Assembly: GCA_023205875.1 (NCBI GenBank) | Contig: CP060767.1 | Location: forward strand, 372,001-436,000 | DNA: 64,000 bases | Direction: 5' to 3' | Origin: Chloropicon primus | Lineage: Eukaryota; Chlorophyta; Chloropicophyceae; Chloropicales; Chloropicaceae | In this document: piece by piece, positions 37,494 through 47,411 of the stretch | Position numbering within the stretch: the first letter of the stretch is position 1 | Layout of the letters: each line of letters begins with the position of its first letter | Program-made: the position numbers and the translations under genes | The notes under the pieces: model-generated | What the model was told of the DNA's origin: nothing | Databases searched by the model: none | Seen by the model: only the letters and a program-made list of their open reading frames with translations

Positions 37494-38780
37494 TCATGTG
37501 GCCATCTGCTCAAGCAGCCACGAGGTGACCGCCGGAATCAAGTCCTTCGAGATCGCGGACGAATCCCTCGTCTGCTCGTAGACATCAAAGTCCAGGAGGG
37601 GCACACCCAGGAGCCTCGCGACGGGGAGCAGGGGCGCCAAAACCTGAACCATCGCCTCGTTGGTCCGAGAGCTCAGGAAACTGATGTGGCAGGGCGAGGC
37701 GGGTCCCGCGTACTTGAGGAACGCCGTCCTCGGGGCCTCGGAGTCGCCCGCCATGCTCGCTGACAGGCTCCTCGGAGAATCAAACTGGGGGACCGCGAAG
37801 CCAACCGAAGCCACCGAAGCGTTGATCCCCTCGATGCCGATGACGTTGTCCCCCTCGCTGGCTATCACGAGCAGGGGATCCAAAACTGCGTCCTCTTGCT
37901 GCTTGCGGAAGCCCGCAATCGCAACCCTGGCGCCAAACCTCCCCCTCGTCAACACGGCAGTCCCCGCACCCGCCGAGTGCCCAACCAAGGAGATGGAAGA
38001 TTTTTCCTTGATCCCAAACCTGTCGCTCAAGACCTGCGCCTGGACCTCCCGCAGGATGTCATCCCTCGCAGCGCCGATCCCGATGCCGTCCTGGCTGGCC
38101 TTGGGCAGAGTCTCGGAGCACGACAAGCTCTCCGCAAACTCAGGGGCAGCCACCACGAAGCCAGACTTTGCCAAACCTTCCGCTAAATCGACCAAGTCAA
38201 ACCTGCTGCCGAGATACCCGTGGCAGAGAATGACTGCTTTCAAGGAGGATCGGGACTCAAGACCAGCCACAGATCCAGAATCACCTGCGCAGATTCCTTT
38301 TCCAGGTTCTAATCCGAGCTCCTTGTCCAGGAAAGTTGGGAGCTTCCGACCCAGCCTGAACAGCACGGACGTTATCTTGGCGAGGCTTATCTTGTGCGAG
38401 TAAGGCCCTGCCGTAACGCACGCTCCCTCGCTTCCGTTTGCCGGCCACCACACAGATACTGGAACATCCTGCTCGTCTATGGTGATCCGCAAATCTTCGA
38501 AGAATGCTTTCGGTGAAGCCTCCGTGGATGTGGATGTGGATGCTGCCCTCGCACGGCTCGAAGTTGCTCCCATCACAAGGCTGGACAAGAAACCTCTCCT
38601 GCAGAGTCCATGACCATGGCTCTTTCTCCGTTCCACGACATCCTCAGCCGAGGGAATCCGCTTCCACCTTGCTGCTCCTGAGGAAGAGGAAGACCTTTTG
38701 CCTCCTGATGATGATGATGTTGGTAACGATGTGGACGCTCGCAACGTCCGTCGATTGAAGGAAGCCAAGAGTGGACTCAT
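37494..38780 (-). CDS. Chlorophyllase/PAF-acetylhydrolase-like alpha/beta hydrolase with Tat-like plastid targeting
   Basis: Single exon, 428 aa, ATG 38778-38780. A Ser/Arg-rich transit-like start is followed by a CRRGFLSSLVMGATSSRARA segment: twin arginine, hydrophobic core and A-x-A, as in thylakoid Tat substrates. The catalytic region has VILCHGYLGSRFDLVDLAEG, where HGYLG is the oxyanion loop, and the nucleophile elbow GHSAGAG near residue 268, with a candidate Asp in SEGDNV and a His in SPCHISFL. This arrangement resembles chlorophyllases and plasma PAF-acetylhydrolases. Chlorophyllase would remove phytol from chlorophyll; given a CAO-family gene 8 kb away this is attractive, but the substrate is not proven by sequence. 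Confidence 0.7.
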   Translation of the reverse strand: MSPLLASFNRRTLRASTSLPTSSSSGGKRSSSSSGAARWKRIPSAEDVVERRKSHGHGLCRRGFLSSLVMGATSSRARAASTSTSTEASPKAFFEDLRITIDEQDVPVSVWWPANGSEGACVTAGPYSHKISLAKITSVLFRLGRKLPTFLDKELGLEPGKGICAGDSGSVAGLESRSSLKAVILCHGYLGSRFDLVDLAEGLAKSGFVVAAPEFAESLSCSETLPKASQDGIGIGAARDDILREVQAQVLSDRFGIKEKSSISLVGHSAGAGTAVLTRGRFGARVAIAGFRKQQEDAVLDPLLVIASEGDNVIGIEGINASVASVGFAVPQFDSPRSLSASMAGDSEAPRTAFLKYAGPASPCHISFLSSRTNEAMVQVLAPLLPVARLLGVPLLDFDVYEQTRDSSAISKDLIPAVTSWLLEQMAT

Positions 38781-39448
38781 CCCGTGAAGCTTCTTGCTCG
38801 TACGCCTCGGCGCCGCTCGACAATTCCTTCACTGGCAGCGTCGCGTCGGCGTCAAAGCGGAGGAGGGAAGCCAGCGATTCATAGAGGAGGAGGAGAGATG
38901 CAGTGGGTTGGGGAGAGGAAAGGAGGTCAGAGGAGAGGAGAGGAGAGGTGAGTGATCTTGGGTTGTGTTATTGTTTAATTGTTGGAATCAATCCTCTCTG
39001 TGTTGGATTCTCGGTGGCTTTCGTGTCCTGTCATGAGGAGGCTTGGAGAACCTCATTAGGGCGTTAGGTTGGAGGGCCTGTGGAGGGGCTAAGTGAGGTC
39101 CAGCGGGGAGGCAGATGATTGGTTTTGATGTGTGTGTTATGGGGGCCTGTGTGGGTCCTTGGAATGCGTTGGTCTCAATCGCTTTGATCGATGACACTGA
39201 ACGGGAGGAGGGGCAAGCCAGATGATGTTGGCTCGCTTCACGGCGGTGGTAACGGCGGTGAAGGGGAAGCAAGGGAGTGGGAGGAAGAGTGATGGATGGA
39301 TGGATTCATGTTCAGGATGAGCAGGTGGGGGAGTGTTGTGTTATGATATAATACTTGTTTGTGTTGTTTTAGATGATGATGTTACATGGATGGATGGATC
39401 GGTCGGTCGGGAGAAACGAGGACGGGCGCGAGGACAGCCACCTTCATC
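38781..39448. other. Intergenic, no gene recognised
   Basis: Upstream of the hydrolase and downstream of the glycosyltransferase stop. Purine-rich near 38880-38960 and GGAT repeats near 39295 and 39390. A 94-codon minus-strand frame at 38988-39272 lacks any domain. Confidence 0.5.
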
Positions 39449-40859
39449 TCAAGACTTCTCTCCGCAGGGGAAGCGATCGAGAGCATTGCTTGTGCCATCC
39501 ATGTAAAAGGCTCTGATGCCTTTGAGCCGCTCGAACTTGTCCGGGTGGTAGTTCACGTGGACGAGGACTGGCTTGACAGGTCTGCTCTTCTTTTTGAAGT
39601 TTGGAAAATCTCTCATGAAGCAAAAGAAAGTCTTGCTGTTGGCGAACTTGTGGATGTCCATGACTCGCCTTGACACGTTGGGTGACACGCCCCGGTGGAC
39701 TGAGCTTGGGAACTGGATGACCTCGTTGAAGACGGCCTGATCCCACCCCCCTTTTGTTTCCAGCCACTCGGCCGTGCCCACCATCGCCCGCAACCCCCCC
39801 GGAGTCGCTTTCACGTAAAACAGCCCAGAGTTGAACACGAAGATTCTCATGGTGTGCGCGTACCTCGACCAACCCATCTTGGGGTCATCGTACACGTCGT
39901 TGTACCCGTAAGCCGTCTGAAGGTCGTACCCATCGCTCATGGACTCGACGTCCGAGTCCCTCACGAGGTGCTTGAACGGGTCGTCGAGAACCAGAATATC
40001 GACATCGCTCATGAGTACGCTGTAACCCAAGTTCAAGCACCGCTCCAAGATTCTAAACTTCAGTGCAGAGACAGCGTGATTGTTCGTCCCGTGATCCTTT
40101 GGGACGACATCCTTCATGTTAAACGCCGGAGCCCCGAGTGACTTGACAAACGCCTCCGTCTCGTCGTCCAGACACATCACCAGGAAGTTTCGCACGCCAC
40201 TGGGTTTACGTTTACCCAAAGAAAAGATGTCCAGAGGATGGAAGAAAGCTGTCAGTGCACTGCTGGTTCACTCTTGTACCGTTTTTGTTCTCGACTTACC
40301 TGGCCTGCACGCTCCTGATCCACATATCTAACATGTATCCCGGAGCTGCAAGGTTCTTGTTGCTCACGGCGACGAGGACCTCGTTGTTGATCGCTACGTC
40401 TTCCAGTGTCTGTGACAGTGCGCTGGTGTCATGAACAACCGGAAGGACGCTTTGACCCTCTCCACAAACTGCTGTGGAAGGTATCTCTGCAGAGTTGCCA
40501 CCAAAGTTCCCAAAGTCTGTTCCCTCTGTGTTACCTGTATGCCCTTCCTCCACCCTTCTCTCGAGGTCCTCCAGCACCAACAAGGCCTGTTCCTTGTCAG
40601 GATGCGTCTCCAAGAATGCATCTTTGAGCAACCGGAGCCTTGCATTAACCCTTTCGAGTGCTCTCTTCGCTGCCCTTGCCTCATGGATGAAAGCATCAGC
40701 ACTACCTACACCTTGATACCCTGGCTCTGTCCCACTCTTGTGGCTCAGGAGTCCTAGGAAACCACCAAGGACTATGCCACTGAGGAGACACAGAGCGATA
40801 GTCTTGTACCCCAAGATGAAGGTACTGGATCCAAACCGAATGGAACCCAATCCCCTCAT
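39449..40859 (-). CDS. Nucleotide-diphospho-sugar transferase, RRA/GT77-like, type II membrane, 2 exons
   Basis: In sense order exons are 40859-40300 and 40199-39449 (phase 2, intron 100 nt, GTAAGT donor), giving 436 aa. The first ATG MRGLGSIRF is followed by a signal-anchor (TIALCLLSGIVLGGFLGLL), then a helical stem. The catalytic domain (NFLVMCLDDETEAFVKSLG) contains the D-x-D motif in LMSDVDILVLDDPF near residue 251, FNSGLFYVKATPGG and the acceptor-side DQAVFNEVI, as in the PF03407 family (RRA, XEG113, RGXT). Plant members act in the Golgi on extensins or pectin. Here a Golgi glycosyltransferase adding a pentose or similar sugar to cell-surface glycoprotein is a reasonable inference. Confidence 0.85.
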
Positions 40860-41191
40860 TCCTTCCAGCACCAAATCCCCTTCAAACAAACCAATCCAAA
40901 CCCAATCCTTTGTGCTCCAAGCTCCCAGCTCCACCCTTGCTTGTGTCAAGTCCCACCAAAAACTAAACTGTGTTGAAACGTTGGACGAGACAAGTCCCAG
41001 CAAGGAGGAGGAGTGAAGCTAATGGTAATGCCCGATGCCCGGTGCCTCCTCCAGTGATCCCAATCCACCAATGAACAAGTCTCTCTCGATGGGTTCTCTT
41101 CTCCACACACAGACCAGACAGAGACAGACAGTGACAGACAGACACAGACAGTGACAGACAAGGTGAGGTGTGTGAGGTGATGGAGGTGTGA
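40860..41191. promoter_or_regulatory. Divergent upstream region of glycosyltransferase and chaperonin-like genes
   Basis: 332 bp, with CAGACAGTGACAGA-type short repeats at about 41106-41160. No further feature is seen. Confidence 0.4.
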
Positions 41192-42934
41192 ATGGAGGTG
41201 TGTCGTGGAGGGACGGAGAGGTATGAGAGGGAGACCTGGAGTGGTAGTACCCGATGGATGCTTTCCTCTAGCATGGGTCCATGTGGTCACAAGAAGCTTT
41301 GCGTTGGACCTGGAGGGGCTTGTGTGATAACGAGTGAAGGTGTTGAGATATTAGAAGCCGCTTTAAGGACACAACACCATGGGAAAGGGGAGGTGTCAGC
41401 AAATGAACTGAAACTGGTTCTGGAAACATGCAAGGAACATGTAAGAACCTTTGGGGATGGATCCATTCGGGTCGGGATGCTTGCTCTGGCGGGGACTGCC
41501 ACTGTACGAAGGATCATCGAGTCAGGTACACCTCGAGACAAGCGTAGGCTCCTGCAGTTGGTTCAGGATTATGGAAGTTTGATCCAAAGTTTTGAGGGCA
41601 TGTATCATGCAAGCGTGTCAGAATGTGGCAAGATGATCCCATTGGAGGCAGGGAACGAAGATATCGTCGCAGACGCGGTGATGAAGCTGGTTTTCACAAA
41701 GCTGTCCAGCAAGTGCTCTCCCTCGAACAGCAGGAGGTTCAGCCATCTTTTGAAGAAACTCCTACAGGTAGATGGACAAAAGGGTGATCAAGGGAAAGCA
41801 TTCGAAAACGACAAGCCGTTGCGGGAACGTTTCCTCGATCTCTTGAGTTTTTTCACGCGCTTTGACCCAATTGTAGTCATACCGGGCGCTCTTGTCTCTC
41901 ACTCTCAGGTCGTGGGAGGGATCTGCGCCCACTTGAGTTCAGCTGGGTCTCGCGTGGCAAAGAGCAGAGATCCCGAGAAAACCAAGCGATTCATTGTCGC
42001 AGCAAGCTCGCTGGAAGACTTTAGCATTGCCTCGTGTGACAAAGCTAGTGTCGTGGTCGAATCAAGTGTGGACTACTTGAGAGTGACCAACGATTTCGAT
42101 GCCTTGGTCAGACAGAGGCTGCGGAACTTGAAGGAAGTGTGGAAGGTCGATGCCATCGTGAGCACGAAAAGTTTCGGGGGCAGGGCCATTCTCTTTGCGG
42201 AGCAGTTGGGCTTGGAGCTCTTTTTCTGCCCAGATCAAACACAAGTGGACAGGCTATGCTGTGCATTTGAGATAATTCCCTTGGACTGTTATGAACTGAG
42301 CCAGAGGAATTTCACCGGTGCCGAGTGCCAGCTCGTGGTGATGTCAAAAAACTCGACTCTGCTCTTGAACGCAAGGCGGCCGCCCCCGGATCGAGTGAAC
42401 CGCTGCTGTGAACCAAGCATGAAAACTATTCTTTTGTGCTCACCAAACGCGTCCTCATGCGCCCAGAACAGCCGATTCCTGAGAGAGTCCGTGAACCTCG
42501 TAGCTGGGGCGGTGGAAGGAAATAGGCAGAAGGAAGCGTTCATGAAGATCGTTCCAGGGGGCTGTGCGATCGAGAAGCTTCTCCTTCATCAGATTGAAGG
42601 GTGCTTGAGCGGGTGCGCAGGCTCGAAGCTCTTTGGGCTCGAACTTCTCAGAGAAATGGTCAAGGATCAACTTACTTGGTGCTACAATAATGCTTCTGGA
42701 TCGGGATCCAGGAAGGCGAAAAAAGAGCTTCTGACGAATCTTCTGGATACAAGTAGCACGAGCGCCTGCGTTCTGGACTTGCGGAATTGTGGCGGCCGAG
42801 TCCTGAACAGAAAGCACAACCCTCTTCTCCTCGGCATAGTGCACTCGGCAAAGGCCTACAGGGAGGCTTACCAATCGGCACTGCAATTGGTCTACCAGGT
42901 GCTGAGGCTTTCGCCCCTTGCAGCGACACGATGA
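41192..42934 (+). CDS. Divergent group II chaperonin-like protein (MKKS/BBS6-like)
   Basis: Single exon, 580 aa, first ATG 41192. The N-terminal part has the chaperonin equatorial layout: GPCGHKKLCVGPGGACVITSEGVEIL (compare GP-x-G...TNDG in CCT), then DGSIRVGMLALAGTATV in place of the GDGTT ATPase motif. The apical-like middle has VDAIVSTKSFGGRAILFAEQ and LELFFCPDQTQVDRL, and the C-terminal equatorial part VPGGCAIEKLLLHQIEG matches the conserved GGG-x-x-E region. The catalytic Asp of the D-G-T-T loop and other ATPase residues are degenerate, so it is probably not an ordinary CCT subunit. MKKS/BBS6-type chaperonin-like proteins, which assist BBSome assembly, are the best match I can suggest; BBS10/BBS12 types or an orphan paralogue remain possible. 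Confidence 0.55.
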   Translation: MEVCRGGTERYERETWSGSTRWMLSSSMGPCGHKKLCVGPGGACVITSEGVEILEAALRTQHHGKGEVSANELKLVLETCKEHVRTFGDGSIRVGMLALAGTATVRRIIESGTPRDKRRLLQLVQDYGSLIQSFEGMYHASVSECGKMIPLEAGNEDIVADAVMKLVFTKLSSKCSPSNSRRFSHLLKKLLQVDGQKGDQGKAFENDKPLRERFLDLLSFFTRFDPIVVIPGALVSHSQVVGGICAHLSSAGSRVAKSRDPEKTKRFIVAASSLEDFSIASCDKASVVVESSVDYLRVTNDFDALVRQRLRNLKEVWKVDAIVSTKSFGGRAILFAEQLGLELFFCPDQTQVDRLCCAFEIIPLDCYELSQRNFTGAECQLVVMSKNSTLLLNARRPPPDRVNRCCEPSMKTILLCSPNASSCAQNSRFLRESVNLVAGAVEGNRQKEAFMKIVPGGCAIEKLLLHQIEGCLSGCAGSKLFGLELLREMVKDQLTWCYNNASGSGSRKAKKELLTNLLDTSSTSACVLDLRNCGGRVLNRKHNPLLLGIVHSAKAYREAYQSALQLVYQVLRLSPLAATR

Positions 42935-43267
42935 CAAGGAAAGCTTGTAATTCTCTAGTTCTGACTATAACGGTGTAACTTCTGTATTTTAATCCGTTCA
43001 TCCTGTCTTCGTGCAGTTTGGTGCCTGGGTTCTCGATCAGCTCCCCGATCCACCACAGATGTAAATTCGACTTTGCAGTCTGTTGTTGCGTCCATCCATG
43101 AAATGAGACACGCACCATCGTTATAATATAATATGACAAAAACCCAAAGTCTCTCTCTTTGTCCCCAGCATCCTGCGCCACGCCCGTCGCTCGTTGGGGA
43201 TTCCCTCTGACCGCATCGACCAGCCAATCATGTCGGCCCAGACGACCATCTCCTCAACAACTTTGAC
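42935..43267. other. Convergent spacer
   Basis: Between the chaperonin-like stop and the membrane-protein stop. TGTAA pentamers at 42946 and 42974 could serve as poly(A) elements. Nothing else is seen. Confidence 0.45.
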
Positions 43268-45043
43268 TCAACAGGATGCCTTCGCGACTGGCCTTACGGC
43301 ATGCTTGCTGAATAGAGCGGCTGCATGTATGAGCTCCGTTAGCCCGGGATGATCATCATGGTGGTGTGCCGACTCATCACCGTAAGTGTCAAGCAGTAAG
43401 GCGAGGATGCAGTCAGCGCTGAACGCCTGCGTCAGAACAAGGTCCGATAATAACGAAACCACCATGTATATCACTGACACTGGTGTGACGAGCTTGCTCA
43501 AGTCAACATGATCCGCCAAGTTTGGGGCCTTATCCAGAGCCCACCACACAAACATTATGCCTCCGAACGCCCACATGACTATTTTCCCCTTTATGCGGTA
43601 AGCGACACCTTTACGCAGCAACTGCGGTGGGTCGTTGAATAGCATTCCGGAGCGGAACGTCAACGAGAGGTGTCCCGCGACGAGCGCCAGCAGAGAGGGC
43701 AAGAGGAGTGAGTCGCCAACGCTTTGGAACACCATCGCCAGCAGCGCCAACAGCAGCGGCAATACGATTAATATGCTTCCCACGACGACGTGTGCAATGA
43801 GCTTGCTCGTAGGTAAAAACAGCTTGAGCTGTATTGACGCGGCGCCCAGGCCGGACACGATCCCAAGGGAGAGCGGCACCAGAGTCTTCCCCGCGTACAT
43901 GGCAAGTGCGATGCCCACGATGTACTCGCTGTACTCCAGTGCGGTGCTGAAACCCTCGAGGGACAATAGCGTGGACTCTGACATCATGAAGAGCTCAAAT
44001 GCCTGGTCGGTGTTGCTGCACAGACCTTTGCACTGCTGTGCGTTGGCCTGTCCGAGCCCTTGGCAGGCATTCTGCACGCGCGTTCCTGCCCAGCCCGGCA
44101 GTGAACCTCCGTCCTTACACAGGCCCCTGTCTGCACACGTTGCAGGTGGGCAAGCAACCTGCATGTGCTCTGCTGACAGCTCCTCCACCCAGTTCGATGC
44201 GTACGCTGCACAAAATTCCAAAGGGGTGCCCGCTGCGACTCCCGACGACGTCAGTGTCTCAACAGCTGAGTAGAAAAGAGGGTCTCCTAGCCCTAAATCC
44301 TTCTCAACCTTTAGGGTGTTCGTGTACAGATCTTCAACGCCAAAGGTAACGATGCTGGTGAGCAGCGATCTCGCTCCTTGGGAACACATGTCTTGCTGCG
44401 CACTGCTCCAGTCAAACGTATCTCGGAATGGGACCACAAGCAGCATGACAAAGGGTGCTGCATTGGTAATGATGAAGGACAGGCGCAGCAGCCGTTTTGA
44501 GGAGACGTATCTACCTTTCAGTGACGCCATCGTGCACGCAACAAGCGCGACGAAGCCGACCACAGCCGCCGCGAAAACCGCTACATCGCCGCTGAACATT
44601 GCATTTGCGAAGGGCTCCCCGTACTCGGGTCCAGCGCCGGGAATGGACCCCAGCAAATCCAAGTAGTTCTTCTTCGACTCCAACAGCTCGTGAACACCCA
44701 GCACTAGCTTTACCGCCACAGTCACACACGCCACGCTGAGCAAGCAGTTCCTCCAGTAGAGCAGCTTCACTCCCACGCCCCCGAGAGGCGGAGAACACGT
44801 CCTCTTGAGGTTCTCCTCGACCTTGCGAGGCACACGGGCGTCCGCACCGTAAGACCATAGAGCGGACAACACCCCCCGACCGCCCAACTCGAAGCACGTC
44901 GTCTTGGCACCCGTAGTCTCGGTTGGACCGCAAGTTTCCAAGGCCTTCAACTCATGGGTCTCACCTCTCTCCTCTGTCTTGACCAACGGGTTCACCGCCG
45001 AGCGCTCGTTGGGTACCGCCATTGCCATAGACATAGACACCAT
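43268..45043 (-). CDS. Polytopic membrane protein with Cys-rich loop, unknown family
   Basis: Single exon, 591 aa from ATG 45041-45043 (MVSMSMAMAVPN). An in-frame ATG at 45313 would prepend a translated GA repeat; because GA tracts sit in presumed 5' UTRs elsewhere in this window I prefer the shorter form. About nine hydrophobic segments are visible (for example NCLLSVACVTVAVKLVLGV, VAVFAAAVVGFVALVACTM, LIAHVVVGSILIVLPLLLAL, VSVIYMVVSLLSDLVLTQA). Between TM 3 and 4 lies a roughly 130-residue soluble loop with about eight Cys in EGF-like spacing (ACPPATCADRGLCKDGG). The C-terminus contains a His/Asp cluster (ESAHHHDDHPG). Function unknown; it could be a receptor-like or transport protein. Confidence 0.65.
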   Translation of the reverse strand: MVSMSMAMAVPNERSAVNPLVKTEERGETHELKALETCGPTETTGAKTTCFELGGRGVLSALWSYGADARVPRKVEENLKRTCSPPLGGVGVKLLYWRNCLLSVACVTVAVKLVLGVHELLESKKNYLDLLGSIPGAGPEYGEPFANAMFSGDVAVFAAAVVGFVALVACTMASLKGRYVSSKRLLRLSFIITNAAPFVMLLVVPFRDTFDWSSAQQDMCSQGARSLLTSIVTFGVEDLYTNTLKVEKDLGLGDPLFYSAVETLTSSGVAAGTPLEFCAAYASNWVEELSAEHMQVACPPATCADRGLCKDGGSLPGWAGTRVQNACQGLGQANAQQCKGLCSNTDQAFELFMMSESTLLSLEGFSTALEYSEYIVGIALAMYAGKTLVPLSLGIVSGLGAASIQLKLFLPTSKLIAHVVVGSILIVLPLLLALLAMVFQSVGDSLLLPSLLALVAGHLSLTFRSGMLFNDPPQLLRKGVAYRIKGKIVMWAFGGIMFVWWALDKAPNLADHVDLSKLVTPVSVIYMVVSLLSDLVLTQAFSADCILALLLDTYGDESAHHHDDHPGLTELIHAAALFSKHAVRPVAKASC

Positions 45044-45252
45044 CACCGCCGCGTGACTTGACAGACCTTGTGCCTTTCCTGTAACTTGACAGACCTTTGG
45101 AACTTTTGGACATCGTAGTTCATCTCTTGGCCCAAAAGGGGGAGGAGAGAGACGAGGCCACAGAAGGTGCGCGGAGGTGAGCAAGGAAGTGACCACCACA
45201 ATCAAAACACACACACGATGACAAAAGAATATAAGGATAAAGATACCCTCCA

Positions 45253-45283
<31 letters not shown>

Positions 45284-45626
45284 AACGAAGCGAAGAGGAT
45301 GGAACTTCGCCATTGTTCTTCTTCTCGATCGATCGCTCTTGTCCTTTCTCCTGGATAATTAACGTCGTATTGGGAACGTTTTCTGATTGGCCAAAATCTC
45401 TCCCAGCGAACAAGATCTTTCCATTTTCCTCTATCCATTTCTTTCCAGAGCAGCGAAGAACAGCACGGCGATTGAGACGAGCGGAAGGGACGCTACGCTT
45501 ACCTTCATCCTTCGCCCTCGTCAAGGTTTTGCCGTGACCTCTCTCTCTCTCTCTCTTTGAGGTTCGCTTCGCGCTTCCTCTTTTTTTTTTTTCTTTCTAG
45601 CGGCTTGGTTGGTGCTTCATAGAGGT
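45044..45626. promoter_or_regulatory. Divergent upstream region of membrane-protein and CAO genes
   Basis: (CT)n runs at about 45256-45281 and 45538-45558, a T-rich tract near 45582 and GACGCTACGCTTACC near 45490. Bidirectional promoter function is inferred from orientation. Confidence 0.4.
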
Positions 45627-47411
45627 ATGAGAGGTGCTGGGTTGGTGGTGACGAGGCCGCTTGTCGGGTCCTCCTCCTCCTCCACCTCCTCCTCCTCCTC
45701 CGTTCAAGCAAGGCCACGCCACTGCCATCGGCATTACGGATCACCGACGTCGACGTCATTTTGTCCGACGGCGAAGAGACTCGTTTGTTGCAGAAGCCAA
45801 CGCTTTGAGGAACAAGGCCATGGGGATGAGGATCCACACGACGACGAAGAACAACATCACGTTGGTCGTCATCATCACGACGAAGTGGAGGAGGACGGTT
45901 TCGTGGGAGGTTTGAAAAAGTTTTTGAATCGTGCTCCTCGTGTGAGGTTCAGGACGAAGCAAGATCGTCGTTTGAATCAGTTGGCGGAACTTGTGGTGAT
46001 GAACGAAAAGTTGAGGCAGTGGGACTTGGTGAACTCTGGAGACTTTAACGAGGAGGAGGACGTCGATGTCATCGAGTGCAGGACAAAGGTGGAGTTCTTG
46101 AAGACGAGGAAGGAGAATTGGGAAGCGATCTACGAGAGCGTGAGCTCTCATGAGACGGAGGCTACGCTGGCGGATGTGGAGAGGATAGACACTAAGGTGG
46201 AGAGCGTACTCGGGGAGAGCCAGGAGAACTTGAGTGTGTCGGATGCCGCGAGTCAGCTCGTGGCCTTGCAGGCGGAGTTGAAGCAGGCTCACGAGAGGAT
46301 TCACCTCAGCCAAGCTAGGCTCGGGTTTCTCAGCGAGCGATTGAGCGAGCTTAAATCCGAGGCGGACCTCTACGAGGACGCTGAAGCGTGTGCGGTCGGG
46401 GACGAGGAGCTGGAGGGAGGTGCCGACGACAAGAGCTGGGGAGAGGGGGCTTCCGGCGAGGGAAACTTGGACCTCTCGAAGCTTCCCTTGGCCTCGGCGA
46501 CTGGGACGACAAAAACTTCGTTGTCTGCGGCGGAATTTCTCACCCAGAGCTTCCACTCGTCCAACTTGGAGACAAACACGTGGTACCCTGTGTGCCTGTC
46601 GGAGAGCATCAAGTCCCAGGAGGCCCTTGTCCCCTTCAACCTCAAGGGCCAGCCTTGGGTCCTGTTCATGAACAACGAAGGCAAGGTCGGTTGCATCAAG
46701 GATACGTGCTCTCACAGAGCCTGCCCCTTGTCCCTGGGCAAGGTGAATAAGGACACAGGTTGCATCCAGTGTCCCTATCACGGCTGGGAGTACGACAAGG
46801 ACGGGAAGTGCACCAACATGCCCAGCACGAACATCAATTCCAAGGGGAGGGCGAAGATGAACGTGGACTCCCTCCGCGTCTCGACGTCGAACGACGGCAT
46901 TCTTTGGGTCACCGACCGGGAGTCTGAGAGCGATGTGGGTCCTCCGATTCTCACGGATTTAGACAAGAACGACTGCCTCGTGCAAGCCTTCGTGGACGAC
47001 ATTCCCATGAGGTCGGAGAGTGTGATCGACATCTTCACGATTAACATGCCCGATCTCGCACAGGAGGTGTTTCAGGGGGTTATGGACTGGACGTGGAAGA
47101 GCGCCCCGGCCCTGCCGCTGTTGGCCGTGGGCTTCCGAGGCCTGGATCCGGGGATGACCTTTGAGCTCAAGTTTGTTTCGCACTACGCCTTCAAGATCGA
47201 GGTCAAGGACGGGACTGGAGCGCAAACGCAAATGCTTTTCGTGCTCTCCCCCGTCAGCACCAAGAAGACCAACATGATCTTCCAGGTGTGGACGACGAAA
47301 GAATCGACTTCGAGGTGGGGAACCTTCCTCAACAGGGGCTGGGAGGAGCACATTCAGCAAACCCTTCGGGACATGCTTGCCTCGAAATCGCCACGCCAAC
47401 TTTCTATGTAA
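45627..47411 (+). CDS. CAO: Chlorophyllide a oxygenase family, Rieske-only subunit
   Basis: Single exon, 594 aa, first ATG 45627. Ser/Arg-rich transit peptide with a His/Asp/Glu-rich part, then a helical A-domain-like region (LNQLAELVVMNEKLRQWDL, VSDAASQLVALQAELKQAHE). The Rieske domain follows: WYPVCLSESIKSQEALVPF, WVLFMNNEGKVGCIKDTCSH, RACPLSLGKVNKDTGCIQCP and YHGWEYDKDGKCTNMPST, with ligands Cys361, His363, Cys382 and His385. It matches green CAO closely. The C-terminal about 170 residues lack the D/E-x-x-H-x4-H mononuclear-iron motif: where it should be the sequence reads NMPDLAQEVFQGVMDWTW. A lone Rieske protein cannot oxygenate, so a partner carrying the iron site is expected elsewhere, as in Micromonas CAO1/CAO2. 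The complete enzyme makes chlorophyllide b in the plastid. Confidence 0.85.
   Translation: MRGAGLVVTRPLVGSSSSSTSSSSSVQARPRHCHRHYGSPTSTSFCPTAKRLVCCRSQRFEEQGHGDEDPHDDEEQHHVGRHHHDEVEEDGFVGGLKKFLNRAPRVRFRTKQDRRLNQLAELVVMNEKLRQWDLVNSGDFNEEEDVDVIECRTKVEFLKTRKENWEAIYESVSSHETEATLADVERIDTKVESVLGESQENLSVSDAASQLVALQAELKQAHERIHLSQARLGFLSERLSELKSEADLYEDAEACAVGDEELEGGADDKSWGEGASGEGNLDLSKLPLASATGTTKTSLSAAEFLTQSFHSSNLETNTWYPVCLSESIKSQEALVPFNLKGQPWVLFMNNEGKVGCIKDTCSHRACPLSLGKVNKDTGCIQCPYHGWEYDKDGKCTNMPSTNINSKGRAKMNVDSLRVSTSNDGILWVTDRESESDVGPPILTDLDKNDCLVQAFVDDIPMRSESVIDIFTINMPDLAQEVFQGVMDWTWKSAPALPLLAVGFRGLDPGMTFELKFVSHYAFKIEVKDGTGAQTQMLFVLSPVSTKKTNMIFQVWTTKESTSRWGTFLNRGWEEHIQQTLRDMLASKSPRQLSM

Noticed and set aside
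38988-39272. 94-codon minus-strand frame between hydrolase and glycosyltransferase
   Set aside because: His/Pro/Arg-rich without recognisable features; position fits untranslated flanks.
45044-45313. N-terminal extension of the polytopic membrane protein
   Set aside because: It begins with a translated GA microsatellite like those in presumed 5' UTRs of other genes here; the internal ATG is preferred.
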